Positions 49,712 through 61,610 are shown, counted from the first letter of the stretch. The stretch: 64,000 bases of DNA from Enoplolaimus lenunculus (GCA_030248215.1 JASANG010001091.1:62501-126500), one strand, 5' to 3'. Notes: generated from the letters alone by a model not told the origin. Program-made: numbers and translations.

Positions 49712-51388
49712 TCACTTTCGCACCTCTCCTTCCCATTCCAATTTCATAACAGTCACATATCCAGAGCTTACCCGATGTTTCATGTATGAGCAAAAGGTAT
49801 ACCATGTTACATCGAAGAAATACACGTAAACTGCACGAAACCGGTTTGGCACAAAGTAAAAATTAATAGCCTGAGACGGCGGCCAAATCAGCCAGTCAAC
49901 CTAGAAAGCAAACAACATGTATATGAGCGATATAAGAGTTTGTATTGCTGTACCACCAAATAATAAAATAACGTGTAAAACAGTCAAATTAACGTACAGT
50001 TCTAACATTTCAAACAATAGTCACTGCGATTTATTGTAACAAAAGCATCAATGAGCTATAGTACGCACAATTCAGTTACATTATAAATCTTCAAGCGATA
50101 AATGTCGACAATGCCGTTTCGGGGTTGCGCACTGCAAAATACGCCAATATATCATGAAGTACACTACCTGACGTTTTCATCTTATCGATAAGAGTTGAAC
50201 TTAACAATAACATGTTTGTAACGATTAAATAACGTACCAAATAAATGGTGGGAAATTTTGTCTTGAATTCTATCAAAGATTTCTTTATCCCTTTTCCTTC
50301 AAGCAAACCCATTCCTAAAACAACTTAAACTAAAATAAAAAACCGTTAACACCAACTTAGACCGAGAACGGCACAAACGCAGAGGTCATTGCTTTAATTC
50401 TAAGAATTAACATTTGGATTTCACATGTGTTGCTGTATCTGCCAATACACGTTATATTCGCCGATATGATATAGTTGTTCAAAAGGCAAATTGAAGCGAC
50501 CTTGTACCACACACTCCAATCAGAGCTCGTTTTCTTGCCAGTCTAATGTGCGAGATGGTACAACTTACAAACAACCAAAATGATAAGGTTAAGCTAACCA
50601 TTAATGAACGTGAATGAGAAACTAGGAGCTGCGAACACTTGATCACATAGTATCTTCTTCAATACGCTTATACCGGTCCTGGTCGGAATTTTGGTATCAA
50701 GTAATGTATACCATGCATGATTCATAGGACCAAGCGCGAGACCAACCAACAGCATTCGTCCTGCGAAACGATATTATAAGTTATTATGCGCACAGTGAAA
50801 ACATAGCCCAAATATTTTGGAACAGAAATATTATTTTAAAATTTTTAAAAGGGCGGGCAACCAGAAACGTTTAGTGGTTCATGAACAGCGGACACAGCAA
50901 GGATTAACGTTGCACAAAATGTTTGCCATATTACGTGTTACCCGTATGGCACCGTCCGTCACCCGTACGGCGCCCTCCGTCACCATACGGCGCAAGCAGA
51001 TAACTCACGTACGATAACCGCCGTACAGGAGACGGACGGCACCGTACAGGTGACGGACGGCGCGGGATGTCGGTTGCGTTTACTGTTTGAATTCTTGAAT
51101 TGGCGGCTTAGCAAATTCAAATATCATAGCACTGCAGACCACTTAGTTAGCAGGTTCGCCCCAATACCGATGAATACGATAGTAAGCTAAGCGGGAAAAC
51201 ACATAATAAAGTTAAATCTAACCTGTTCTCCTGAAGTCGTAAGCGGTCTTTTTAGCATAGTGAATTTCAATACTCTGTTGAATAAGATCACCGAAAGCAA
51301 GTAAGCCAGAACAGCTAAATGTATTAGTGAGGAACAAGTGTCGACCAAATAAGTTATTCGCAAATCTGCGAAGATGTGCTACACCCAT
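49712..51388 (-). CDS. MPV17L2: MPV17/PMP22-family mitochondrial membrane protein, MPV17L2-like
   Basis: Four exons: 51223..51388, 50599..50760, 50238..50314, 49712..49900 (594 nt, 197 aa; human MPV17L2 is 206). MPV17L2 is an inner mitochondrial membrane protein linked to mitoribosome assembly. Landmarks in order: LFGRHLFLTNTFSCSGLLAFGD; RMLLVGLALGPMNHAWY; the LEGK...EFKTKF linker; and the family signature VDWLIWPPSQAINFYFVP..FR..YV....W.TFCSYMKH. The ATG at 51388 is preceded by an in-frame TGA. The last exon contains a good donor (CGG/GTAAGC at 49771). Either translation reads through to TGA 49712, as annotated, or a further small exon replaces the last 19 residues. Intron 1 holds a family K element. 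It is transcribed in the same direction as URB2, 2.5 kb upstream of it. Confidence 0.9.
50935..51070. mobile_element. GC-rich inverted-repeat element (family K-like), MPV17L2 intron 1
   Basis: GGCACCGTCCGTCACCCGTA and CCCTCCGTCACCATACGGCG on the left are mirrored by ACAGGAGACGGACGGCACCG and GTACAGGTGACGGACGGCGC on the right. It can fold into a strong GC hairpin. It differs from the 42181 and 47415 copies by the multiplied GTCCGTCACC units. Confidence 0.65.
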
Positions 51389-53286
51389 CCGAATCCGTCA
51401 TTCTATTGAAGACATACTCCGATAAGATCTTTACCGACGATGTTCATTTAGTGAAATGTTCATTTAGTGAAAGCCTAAAACCAATTTTCGTCTCTTGCAA
51501 TATTCACATTATCTTGTAACCACAAAGCGAAGCTGTTAATCGAACACATGCGCTTGTTCAATTTAGTGAAAGGAAATCAGGAAACAAAGTTTTGCACAAA
51601 CATGCTATATTTCAGCTGAAAAACTTTTCATTTCTTCAAGTTTTCGTAGCGGAAGGCACGGCCGCCACATGTCCACAAAATTTACCAGTTAGTTTCATTT
51701 ACGTTTCAGCTATTTGTCTTACAGAAGTTCGAATAACAAAGTAAATAACTCCAATTACATGCAATAAACTGCAGTGACACTAGCCACGTAAATTTGTATC
51801 ACACTGGTTAGGTTAAAGGAATATGGCCAACACTTATTGACTTATGCATGTACCCACACAATGTTTATAAAACCTATAAAACGAAGTACATAACGTAAAA
51901 TTTCAAAATAAAGCAATGAAAACAGAGAAATAGTTGCATCATACGTCACACAATGTTTATAAATCCTATAAAACGAAGTACATAAGGTAAAATTTCAAAA
52001 TAAAGCAATGAAAACAGAGAAATGGTTGGATCATACGTCACACAATGGTTATAAAGCAATTTGTTGAAAGATCTTTCAATTTAATAATTGATACAAGACA
52101 TTGGGGATCGCTATAGTTTAATGCCTTTTTGAGAAACCTTGGTATGTTTAAAATATTGCACCAAACTAGCTTTACTAATTCTACATAAACGACGTAGAAA
52201 CTTTTATAAAATATGAAGAATTCACTACAAAAATTCCTTGACGGAAATGAATTTCTTGTCTAAAGTCGCAGTCAGCCTTCCCATGAAACTATATACTATA
52301 GAATTACTGAAGTATGCAAACGGTTACAAGATGACCAAAGGCGCGGGACTCCAGCGTAATACAATCACATTTTACCTTTTACCGAAGACGGTTTATGCTT
52401 GTAAAAGCTCAAATATAACAAACTAGGGTCCGTTTAAATATACTAAAAACGGAAATTCTATTTCTTTACGTTCAAAATCAGTTATAAATCGCGACTCGCA
52501 GTTTTTCGTCACAGATATGCTACAGTTGTTTGAGTGAAACAAAAATTACCAAATTCATCCAAATTCTTAAAAATTTTGACGCATTACATCATTTTTTTAA
52601 TATTTTAGAAAAGGCGGTAAATCTCCTTATGCACGCCTCGATGGTGTTGGCAGAAAAATAAAACATTTTTGAAACTTTTATAGTTCAATATTTCTGTAAT
52701 TTCGACCCCTATCCGTTTCCGTGTATGTTGTTTTTGCTACCCGTTTGCAGCCTGTAACAATCGCTTTTAAACAATTTATGTTTGGCATCCTTGGGATAAC
52801 TTTGAACGCCCATGAAATTGTATGTCTATATTTTGACAGCGTAAAAATAAAATCTATTTGAAGTTCTGACTAAAAACGGGATACTGGAAAAAATATCCTA
52901 GCAAATATTTTAATATGCGTAGCACGCCTTGTTCAACATTGACTGGCTGTTGTAATTTTTCGAAAAGTTTAAATTGTTGCAACATATATAGCAGTTATTA
53001 ACGCAGTGATAAAGTTTGGTCAGATCGCTTGTATTAAAGCGACGCCTTATTTTACTTTTTTCCGTGAACGTTTTATACTGTATTTTAACTTAATTTTTTA
53101 ACTGGCCCCACAGCTATGAAAAATTAATTTTTTGCATTGTCTCTTCGAAAAAGTTTACTTATTACTAAAGCCCTCCACTCTAAAAGTGCCTCGTGTCTCC
53201 AAGCGAACAGACCCGTAAAAGTATAACATGAACTAAACAATGAAATCTGGCGTAGATGCAACGCCAGTGGTTATCTTAATAGCCGA
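51389..53286. other. Intergenic between MPV17L2-like gene and SLC13
   Basis: Region between divergent genes. The only structure before 53287 is a 92-bp tandem repeat at 51855-52055. Short ORFs (for example 52238-52426) lack any recognisable domain. Confidence 0.4.
51855..52055. repeat. Tandem repeat, 92-bp period, 2.2 copies
   Basis: Units begin CACACAATGTTTATAAA at 51855, 51947 and (partial) 52039. The first two differ at only a few positions, so the duplication is recent. Confidence 0.9.
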
Positions 53287-53639
53287 CAGGGTACAACCGG
53301 AGGTCTGCCTCCGGCTCCGGCAGAACATCGGCCTCCGGCTCCGGCTCCGGTAGAATTTTTTCCGGAGCTTCCGGCAATTTCGGTAGTAAAATTTTGCATA
53401 ATTTTGCAAAATTTCTCTGGTTAGCGCGTTTCATTTACTTTTGGCGTGACTTTCAGGAAAGGATTTTCGAAATTTCGCAGAAAACTAGCGTCAAACCAAA
53501 CAACATCTTGCAGATATTGGCTGAAATTAACTAATTAACCGTCATCTTTACTACCTAATTTCGTCTCACCTCCGGCTCCGGCAAGTTTTGTTGATCTCCG
53601 GCTCTGGCTCCGGTATTTTTCACCTCCGGTTGTACCCTG
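53287..53639. mobile_element. hAT-type MITE, CTCCGG-rich, copy H1
   Basis: Inverted ends CAGGGTACAACCGGAGGT and ACCTCCGGTTGTACCCTG. The flanking 8-bp duplication is ATAGCCGA / ATAGCCGT (7 of 8). CAGGG ends plus an 8-bp TSD are typical of hAT elements. The arms are tandem CTCCGG/CTCCGGCTCCGG repeats and the centre is AT-rich. No coding capacity. Confidence 0.85.
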
Positions 53640-54519
53640 ATAGCCGTCAATATTTGCGTACTCGAGGGCTTTTACAAAAACAGTTTTTCTGCCAGACCGA
53701 GGTAATATTTAAATTGGCATGTGGTCTACAAAAACACTCTATACTTACTTAAAATACTTTTGTTTTATTTTACTAACTATTTTAAGTATAAGTACTAAAT
53801 ATTGAGTATATTTTTGTTTAAATAATGTATATAAGTAAAACTAATACGTGTTACCGAAAAATTTATTTTTAACGTTATTTTACTGCTTTTAACGGTGTAA
53901 ACACACAATTACAACGCCAAAATCCTAAAACAAATGCAATAGCTGGCAACGCATACGATAACTTGTGGATTAAGTATGGAAAACGTTGAAAAATGTGGCA
54001 ATACACACTCAGAAAAAATTTTGAATAATATGCCATTTTTTCTTAAAATTTTCGAATGAGAAAACTTTTCAATACCGAAAATACTGGAAAATCCAGGTTA
54101 AAAACACCGTATTTATTACCGCAACCGGATAGTATAAAAAATACCGGATTTCCCTATCAGAACTCCTGTTGCACCTCGAGGTTGCAACCACCTCGAGTGC
54201 TTTAATATTTACAGTTTATGGAACTTTTTTGTTAAAAATTCACAAAATATGTATATAATATAGTCGGTTTTTACACTGGGTATACACACCAGAAACAAGT
54301 TGGAATAAAAGTTGTACAAATTTCCGGTATTTACGCAACATCATCATTCATCGTATTGAATTTTAATATACAAGAAGGAGTAATTTTGTACACAAAATAT
54401 ATACAGTAAATATTTTTTCAGCTGTCGGCGCAAGCTATTTTTAATTTTTAGTTGTTTCCAGGAACTACGGTTTACAATATTTTTCAATAAAGCTTATACA
54501 AATATGTATAAACTTTCTG

Positions 54520-54765
54520 GAGCCGGAGTCGAAGGTGACACGAAATTAGGTAGTTAAAATGATAAATAATTTGTTTAATTTTGGCAAATAGAAGTACTTA
54601 TGTGTGTCGTTAAAATCGTTTAGTTTTACGCTTATTTTGTTTACGAAAAATCGGCAATTCTTTCCTCAAAATTGTACCGAAAGTTACAGCAAAACGCGCA
54701 AAACGAATAAATTTTGTAAGACTATGCAAAGTTTCACAACCGAAACTGCCGGACTCCCAGAATCC
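54520..54765. mobile_element. hAT-type MITE fragment, diverged
   Basis: Starts GGAGCCGGAGTCGAAGGTGA. It shares with H1 and H2, in reverse orientation, the ACGAAATTAGGTAGTTAAAATG segment (here cut short) and the later GCAAAGTTTCACAAC..AAACTGCCGG text. Ends are lost. Confidence 0.5.
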
Positions 54766-55033
54766 ATACCTGTTTGAACTGAAGTTTCGTCGGCAACTAT
54801 TGGTAAACGTATGGCTGAAATACAGAAGAATCAGGCTCGAAGCCAGGGAGGATCCGGGTAGTCTAGAACCCAATCTCATGAACCAAAAACGTTTTGCAAT
54901 TCTCACGGTTTCCGCGAAGTTTTGTCGCTGTTTAGCGAGTAATTTACTGAGATTACAATTACAAGTTTTTCCGTTTTTTGCCATTTTTGACCCCTCGGAA
55001 AAAACGGGAAAACCAAGAAAAAAACAGTTTTTT

Positions 55034-55130
55034 CTGATATATATATACATATATACATATATATACATATATATCCATATATACAGATATATACATATAT
55101 ACATATATATACATATATACATATATATCC
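55034..55130. repeat. (ATATAC)n microsatellite
   Basis: Mixed ATAC/ATATATAC units. It creates long spurious ORFs rich in YICIYMYI on both strands. Confidence 0.95.
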
Positions 55131-55333
55131 TACGTAAATATAACTGCCTGTGCATATGTTAACAGGAGCGCATAAGTGTGCGCTCCCTTTATATTTGTGT
55201 CCCGGCAAATTGGGACGGCCTAAAATGGGCCCAACCATGCATGGGATAAAATTATATACCAGCAATTAATACCTATTTTCTATACATTTTCTACTGCCAA
55301 ACATTAAGTATACAGTAAAAATTCTTGTCTATA

Positions 55334-55543
55334 CACTGCAAAAAATGGCGAGTCACAAATTGGCTCTCTCCCAAATCGGCTTTTCCTAAATAACAATCTG
55401 AGTCAAATTCGACTCCGCCAGAGTCAAACGTGCGACTCAGTGAATCAAATTTGACTCTGGTGGAGTAAACTATTGACTAAGTTTGTGTAGTCAGGAAAAG
55501 CCTATTTTGAGATAGTCAATTTGACTCACCATTTCTTGCAGTG
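55334..55543. mobile_element. MITE family C, copy 1, just upstream of SLC13
   Basis: Termini CACTGCAAAAAATGG(C/T)GAGTC and its complement, flanked by TA on both sides. The long inverted arms contain GGCTTTTCCT and TTTGTGTAGTCAGGAAAAGCC. The middle has GAGTCAAATTCGACTC palindromes. The right end is 60 bp before the SLC13 ATG, within the likely 5' UTR or promoter. Confidence 0.9.
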
Positions 55544-55603
55544 TAGCTTCCAGCCTTTTATCAGCAAATATACTTAAATAAATACATTTCAACTTTGAAC
55601 AAA

Positions 55604-58600
55604 ATGAGCAATTTTAAAGTCAAATTGTCGCAGAAGCTGGAACGCGTGGTTACAACATTGAAAGACAACTGGCGAGTCCTTGTATTGATACTAACGCCCA
55701 TGTTAGCGTCTCTGATCCCAATATGCTGGAAGAACGTGGACGCCTCTGTTTCCCGATGTGCATTCGCAGCCGTTGTGATGGGAGTATATTGGAGCACAGA
55801 AGTGGTTAATATTTACGTAACCGCTTTGATTCCGCTGTTCTTGTTGCCAATTTTAAACATTGTTCCGGCGAAACAAGTCGCTATATCGTACTTTCCGGAT
55901 ATCATTGCGTTATTCATCGGCGGACTAATGATCGCAATCGCCATTGAAGAGGTACGGTGACCGTATGAGTACTGTCCTTGTTACACTGCAAAAAATAGTG
56001 AGTCAAATTGATCTCTCCGAAATAGGCTTTTCCTGACTACACAAAATGAGTCAAATTTCGACTCCACCAGAGTCAAATTGAGCCGAATTTGACTCAGGCG
56101 GAGTCGAATTTTGACTCAGTTTGTGTAGTCAGGAAAAGCCTATTTCGGAGAGAGTCAATCTGACTCACCGTTTTTTGCAGTGTACCAGTTGGTGGCTAGG
56201 GACATAAAAATAACGGAAACGATAGTGATCAAAATGTATAACTTATACTGGAAACGGAAAAAGGCTATTTAGTTATAAAATTGTACAAACATTTTATCTG
56301 TCTGCCACTACTATTGAGCAGGGTGTAAAATGTATATATAGTAAAAATAATGGAAACGGATAGTGATGAAAATAAAAGAACACCGAAAACGGACTGTATA
56401 AATGTTTCAAAGATGTCTTGTTTTTTTTGCCAATACAATTGAGAAATGCAGATAGTCGCCGAGGTTTCTAAAAGAAAAAAAGCGGGTGAACCCAAATTTT
56501 TTAAAGATTTTATATCAATTTCGTCATTTCTGTATTTCATATCGACCAATTGCAGGGCATCTGTAAATGAAAAATTGCACGATCGCTCTGTGATTTATAT
56601 AGAAGTAATTTTCAGCATAAAAATAACACAATTTCCATTTTACAAAAACACAAGTTGACAATGATTTTTACTGGAAACAGAAACGCAAACAAATATCCGG
56701 TTACACCCTGTCATTGAGGTATTGCAAAAATTCACTGCATTTTTTAAATTTTGAATGAAAATAGCAGTGTAAATATTTTGAAAATTTTTAAAATGACGTT
56801 TGCCAGTCTTTAGGCCAAATCAAACAACTGTAGCGTAACAATAGAAAAAACTTGTGATTTTACAAGTAATTTACAATTAACATCATTAAAATAACGGAAA
56901 TCCCGGTTTTTCTATATTAACGGAAACAGACACCGATTTTTGGTCGAAACGAATATTTGGTTATACACTCAAGTTGTATATAACTGTTAACCACGAAACG
57001 TTCAGTTAAAAATTTAGCATATTTTGCGTATTTGACATTTCCCTATTTGTGAGTAAATTTTTAAATTACCGTCAATGAAAAGTCTCGGTCTCGGTCACTT
57101 TTTCCTTTCGGTCATTGTCACAAAAAACGAAAATTTTCGAAATAAATTATTTTTAGTGCTGTTTTTATAGTTTTACATGTGTTTCATGGTTTTTTGTGTG
57201 TTTTCAAAATATCTGCTCATAATTATTGCGTATTATGAAAATTTATAGATTCAAAGCGAAATAAATTTATCACACATCTCACTTATACATCAACAAAAAC
57301 CGACAGCGAGACAGAGATCTGTCAAATACCAAGACTTTCCGAGATCGAGACTCTCATCCCTGGTAGTAAGACGATCGATCACATGTAATTTCGAGTCAAA
57401 ACTGGAATTAGATTTTGTTTTCTGCCTATTTTCCAAGTAGCTAGATAATTTCGTCAAAAATACATAACGCTTTTGCATTTTAAAGTTAACTTTTGCACAA
57501 ACGGATCCGGAGCGGTAGACGCCCTCTTCAGAAAATTTACAGTAATAAAACGGTAAGGTTGTTGCACCGTACAATTTTTCGCCTCAGAAAATTTTTTGTA
57601 AAAAATACAATTTTCCGTTCAGAACCATTTTTGTGATAAAATGGCAATGTCCGTTTACCTTTACACATTTTGCGTTTTATACCATTTTCCAGCCAACCCA
57701 TTCCGTCAAAAATTTTTGAGATCCGCGTCTGCATTTTCGTATTTTGGTTTGAAGCAAAATAACTGTTTTGTTACATAGGCAGTCCGCTTTATAGTCTGTT
57801 GCGGTTATGAAAAAGCGCGGTAAACGACACTGTGTGAAACTCGAAAAGCGTTTAAAATAGCGTTTTCTTTTTGTGGCGATAAACTATTTCCCAGGCGCGT
57901 AGAATGCTTGACATAAAGGTGCAACCGGAGGTGAAAAATACCGGAGTAGGAGACGGAGATCATCGAAACTTGCCGGAACTGGAGCCGGAGCTGAAGCCGG
58001 AGATGAGGAAAAAATTAGGTAATAAGAATGGTTAATTATATAATTTTAGCCAATATTTGTACTATATTGTTGGTTGGTTTTACGTTAATTTTCTGCGAAA
58101 TTACGAAAATTTTTCCTGACGCACCAAACAAATACATGTTGCAAAATGATGCAAAACCTTACTATCGAAGTTGCCGGAACCTCCGGCAAAAATTCTGCCA
58201 AAGCCGGAGCCAGAGCCGGAGGCCGATATTCTGCCGGAGATGGAGCCGGAGGAGGCAGACTTCCGGTTGTACCCTGCTTGATACAGTTATAAATTTGGCG
58301 TGTCTCACTTTAAAACCTATGTTTTCTATGGGTTCGAAACGTCGTTGCGATCGCTAGATCTTCCGGATCCGCCCTTACCGTGATCATCTAAAACTATGAC
58401 AAAATCCTCGCGAGCCAGACGGCAACGAATTTAGAGGTAATTTCCTAGTATGAAATTCATCTGCATCAATCACAAAACATTTCTTGCTGAATGAAATGGG
58501 GGTCTAAACTATGCAAACCCCCCTGGGCACGCGCTTTACCGTTTCACAATTGCAATTATTTCAGGTAGCACTACACCGTCGTATAGCGTTAACCATACTA

Positions 58601-60484
58601 TCCGTAATGGGATCCCGAATCAGCTTTCTCATGCTGGGCACCATGATTGCAACTGCATGCCTAAGTGCGTTCATTAGCAATACTGCAACAACAGCACTAA
58701 TGACACCAATCGTACTATCAATGGTCGTTGAATTAATTACATATCAGAGGCAAACAGATCAGCAGCGTACACAACCGTCGACCACAAGTTCAACTGAAAT
58801 TCAACTTAAACCCTTGAACTTAGAAGGTCGAACAAAAGTTTCAGTAGAGCACAACACGGCAAAGGATCCAGTTCAAATTTCAACCGACCATCTTTCTCAA
58901 AACGAAACGAGCTTAGTTAAAGCATTACTGCTTGCAACCGCGTATTCAGCGAGTTTAGGCGGCACAGCCACACTAATCGGAACCGGTCCAAATTTAGTAA
59001 TGGCTGGCCAGTTGGACGAGCAGTATCCTGAAAATCCGGTGACATTTGCATCATGGATGGGATATCAAATACCTGGTCTCGTAATCAATATTACCGCTGC
59101 ATGGCTATGGCTTCAACTTGCAGTTGTTGGATTCAGGCGTTCAGTGTTCAACGACTGTTGGACATTTTTGCAAACCCGAACTTTCAAACGACAAATCCAT
59201 GAAAGCAATCCAAGCGTCCAAAATCCGGATCTTACAACATCAGATACAGTAGCAGACGGCCGCTCACAAGTTTACCAAAATCACCAAAATTGTAATCAGA
59301 CAAACCAACTCGAAGCTCAAAATGATCGGCGTAACATAAATCGTTTCCAACAAACCAACCAGATGACTTTCATTAAACAGCAACTTGCAGAATTAGGACC
59401 GCTAAAATGGTCCGAAACGAGCGTTCTATTCTGGTTTGCCTTACTGTTTTTGCTATGGCTTACGCGAAAGCCAGTTTGGAATAAATGGCTCCCATCGTGC
59501 TCAGACGGAACAGCTGCAATCGCCGTAGCGCTGGTGCTATTTGTATGGCCTTCAACCACTCCGAATGCTGCAACGTTAATCCAAGCTGCAATGAAGAAAC
59601 TTAATAACCGATGCAAAACAGCGTTTAATCCTATCAGTGTCAAAGTAACTCGAAGTTCAATTGGACAAAAACTGGCAAAGCTATTCAAACGCAAACGACA
59701 AACGCCGCCCCATGCTGTCGACATAGACGACACTGAAAACAAAACCAACGAAAAATACATAGCTAGCAACCAAACAGATCCATCCTCAAAAGCTTTGGCT
59801 GAACCGGCGGTCACTGAAGAACTGTATGAAGATATTAAACCAGGTGACGCTAGCTATGTAATTTCCACTCAGGAAACTTCGCCAAACAACCACGCGGATC
59901 TCAACAACAAATCTGCTATTACACCGTTAGCCGAAAAACACTCTACTTCTACGATCCTATCATGGAACTTAATCCAAACCCGTATGCCGTGGGGTATCGT
60001 ACTTTTACTAGGCGGCGGATTCGCCTTAGGCAACGGTGTAAAATCATCCGGTCTTAGCGCAACCGTTGGTAACGCCATCAAATCGTTTGATCTTAGCCGT
60101 ATTCAACTATGCGTTGTATCATTAGTCCTGATGACATTTATGACAGAATTTACATCAAATACCGCAACTTCAAACGTACTTATTCCGATTATTATCAGCG
60201 TTGCTCGGTCGAAATGTATCAATCCATTGTATTTGACGCTTCCAGTCACTGAAGCGGCAAGTTTTGCATTTATGCTACCAGTCGCCACGCCTCCAAACGC
60301 GATAGTATTTCAAAGTGGAATCCTCAAAGTACGAGATATGATGTCAGTCGGCGTTGTGATGAATTTTCTTGCAATGTGTGAAGTGTTGTTGGCGATTCAT
60401 ACGTGGGGTTGGGCGATGTTCGATCTTGGTGGCAGCCTACCAGACTGGGCCAAAGCGAACAATGCAAGTCAATTTTGTTCATAA
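55604..60484 (+). CDS. SLC13-family sodium-coupled dicarboxylate/sulfate symporter
   Basis: Plasma-membrane transporter of the DASS/SLC13 family, which co-imports Na+ with citrate, succinate or sulfate. Two exons: 55604..55951 and 58565..60484, joined EE/VALHRRIAL, 755 aa. The ATG at 55604 is the first in frame. Hallmarks: ISNTATT at 153-159, GTGPN at 255-259, LLLGGGFALG, the second TSNTAT at 646-651 and VATPPNAIVF from 689. Both SNT Na+/substrate motifs are intact, so it should be functional. It exceeds the usual 570-620 residues because of a hydrophilic loop at about 320-390 and a larger Asn/Thr-rich, KRKR-containing loop at about 455-590. Substrate cannot be assigned. An upstream non-coding exon cannot be excluded. 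MITEs sit 60 bp before the ATG, 32 bp after the exon 1 end, twice more in the intron, and 5 bp after the stop. Confidence 0.95.
55984..56182. mobile_element. MITE family C, copy 2, in SLC13 intron
   Basis: Same CACTGCAAAAAATAGTGAGT ends as copy 1, TA on both sides, about 199 bp. The arms read ATAGGCTTTTCCTGACTACA and the complement, so the element is nearly a perfect hairpin. It begins 32 bp after the end of SLC13 exon 1. Confidence 0.9.
56319..56710. mobile_element. hAT-type MITE, copy H3, in SLC13 intron
   Basis: Ends CAGGGTGTAA and TTACACCCTG, with flanking 8-mers CTATTGAG and TCATTGAG (ATTGAG shared). The interior has GGAAACGGATAG near the left and ATATCCGGTT near the right. It is a different subfamily from H1/H2 but has the same kind of ends and target size. 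Confidence 0.7.
57915..58276. mobile_element. hAT-type MITE, CTCCGG-rich, copy H2, in SLC13 intron
   Basis: Ends AAAGGTGCAACCGGAGGTGA and CCGGTTGTACCCTG, flanked by CTTGACAT and CTTGATAC (6 of 8). Same arms and centre as H1 but opposite orientation (GGAGCCGGAGC runs; ATTAGGTAATAAGAATGG). Ends about 290 bp before exon 2. Confidence 0.85.
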
Positions 60485-60489
60485 GTTGA

Positions 60490-60718
60490 CCGGCCCATGT
60501 ATAGAACAGGGCCGGATCGCTTTCCGGAGGGACTATAATAGAGAAGCTTCAGAATGTTTTTTGCTTAGGCTTAGGCTTAGGAATAGGCTTAGGAATAGGC
60601 TCATCTATACGCTTAGGCTTAGGCTTTGGAATAAACTCATCGATGCGCTTAGGCTTAGGGCTTAGGCTTAGGAATATGCTTATACTACTGTTCCGGCCCT
60701 GTTCTATACATGGGCCGG
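60490..60718. mobile_element. TTAGGC-core MITE (family F), best preserved copy
   Basis: Perfect inverted termini: CCGGCCCATGTATAGAACAG at the left and its complement at the right, extending 26 bp to GGCCGG. The core is CTTAGGCTTAGG arrays in three blocks separated by AATA(T/G)GC and CTCAT. Flanks GTTGA and TTTGA are a near 5-bp duplication. Inserted 5 bp after the SLC13 stop codon, hence in the 3' UTR. Confidence 0.88.
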
Positions 60719-61140
60719 TTTGACCTTTCAGCCCAACAGTCAGCGACACCAAATGGGCCGGCAAAAACACCACTTTGTCCTGCGATTCGGTGCTAAATTG
60801 CGTTTGGTCTGTCGCTCGCTTGGCTCACAGGGTTTTTGTCAAGTTGCAGGAAGTTCACTTTGACAGATTTTGTCGTAATTTAATAACTATTTTAAGTGAT
60901 GAGGGGGTGGTTTGGTGCGTTTGGGGTGCTCGGGTACTTCAGCTGAGGCCTCGGGTATTAGGGTTATAACTGGAGGTCCGCATCCTGCTCGCGGGTACCC
61001 CCACGGGGGAGGCATTGGGGAACCGTGCCCCCGTTAAATTTGGCTGGCGCCCCCCACCCTAATTCCTCGGTCCAAAAGTAAACAATCTGGAGTTGCAATT
61101 GTAGGGACGTCCCAAAATTATTCGATGCCCAAAAACAAGG
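60719..61140. other. SLC13 3' flank
   Basis: No gene. The GC-rich patch 60960-61075 (GGGTTATAACTGGAGG, CACGGGGGAGGC, GGCGCCCCCCACCC) resembles arms of a decayed inverted-repeat element, but no partner end was found. Confidence 0.4.
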
Positions 61141-61144
61141 ATGC

Positions 61145-61530
61145 AAAGTCCAAATAGATTATACCGAAATCGGAATCGGGATAGAAAATTTATATCGGAA
61201 TTGTAATCGGAATCGGAACTAGAAATGTTGTGAATGTACGGATAGTTGGCAATAACTAATATAATGTATTGTGGATTTAGGGTGTCTGTTGGCTGGCAAC
61301 AATTTTCAAAAAGGTTGCATGAACAAATTGGCGATGATTTTTGCTTCTGTAAAGCTAAACTACAATCAATTATTGATCGAAAGCAATTTAACACATAAAT
61401 AAAATACAGAATTTTTATGCAACGTTTCACAACAGCTATAAAAATTAAAATTTCAAAATTCTGATTCCGATTGATTGTGCACCAATCTGAATCCGACTTT
61501 TTAATCGAAATCGGAACGAAATCCGGCACC
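61145..61530. repeat. GGAATCGG-type repeat
   Basis: GAAATCGGAATCGGG and TCGGAATTGTAATCGGAATCGG near the left and GATTCCGATTGATTG, AATCGAAATCGGAACG near the right form imperfect inverted arms. Related text begins at 25209. Probably another hAT-type MITE with lost ends. Confidence 0.5.
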
Positions 61531-61610
61531 CCCAACACAACCAGGCGCCATATGATAGTGTGCAATCGACATACATACACATGCACATATAGCGTTAGAG
61601 AAAATTATAT

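Noticed and set aside
54610-55162. Long overlapping ORFs on both strands
   Set aside because: They run through the ATATAC microsatellite (YICIYMYI repeats) and a hAT-type MITE fragment; there is no domain or splice support.
58511-58564. ATG at 58511 as SLC13 start
   Set aside because: It lies in the intron just before a TTATTTCAG acceptor; joining exon 1 (55604-55951) restores the conserved N-terminal membrane segments.
60549-60773. Minus-strand ORF of repeated KPKPKR
   Set aside because: Translation of the CTTAGG hexamer core of a MITE.
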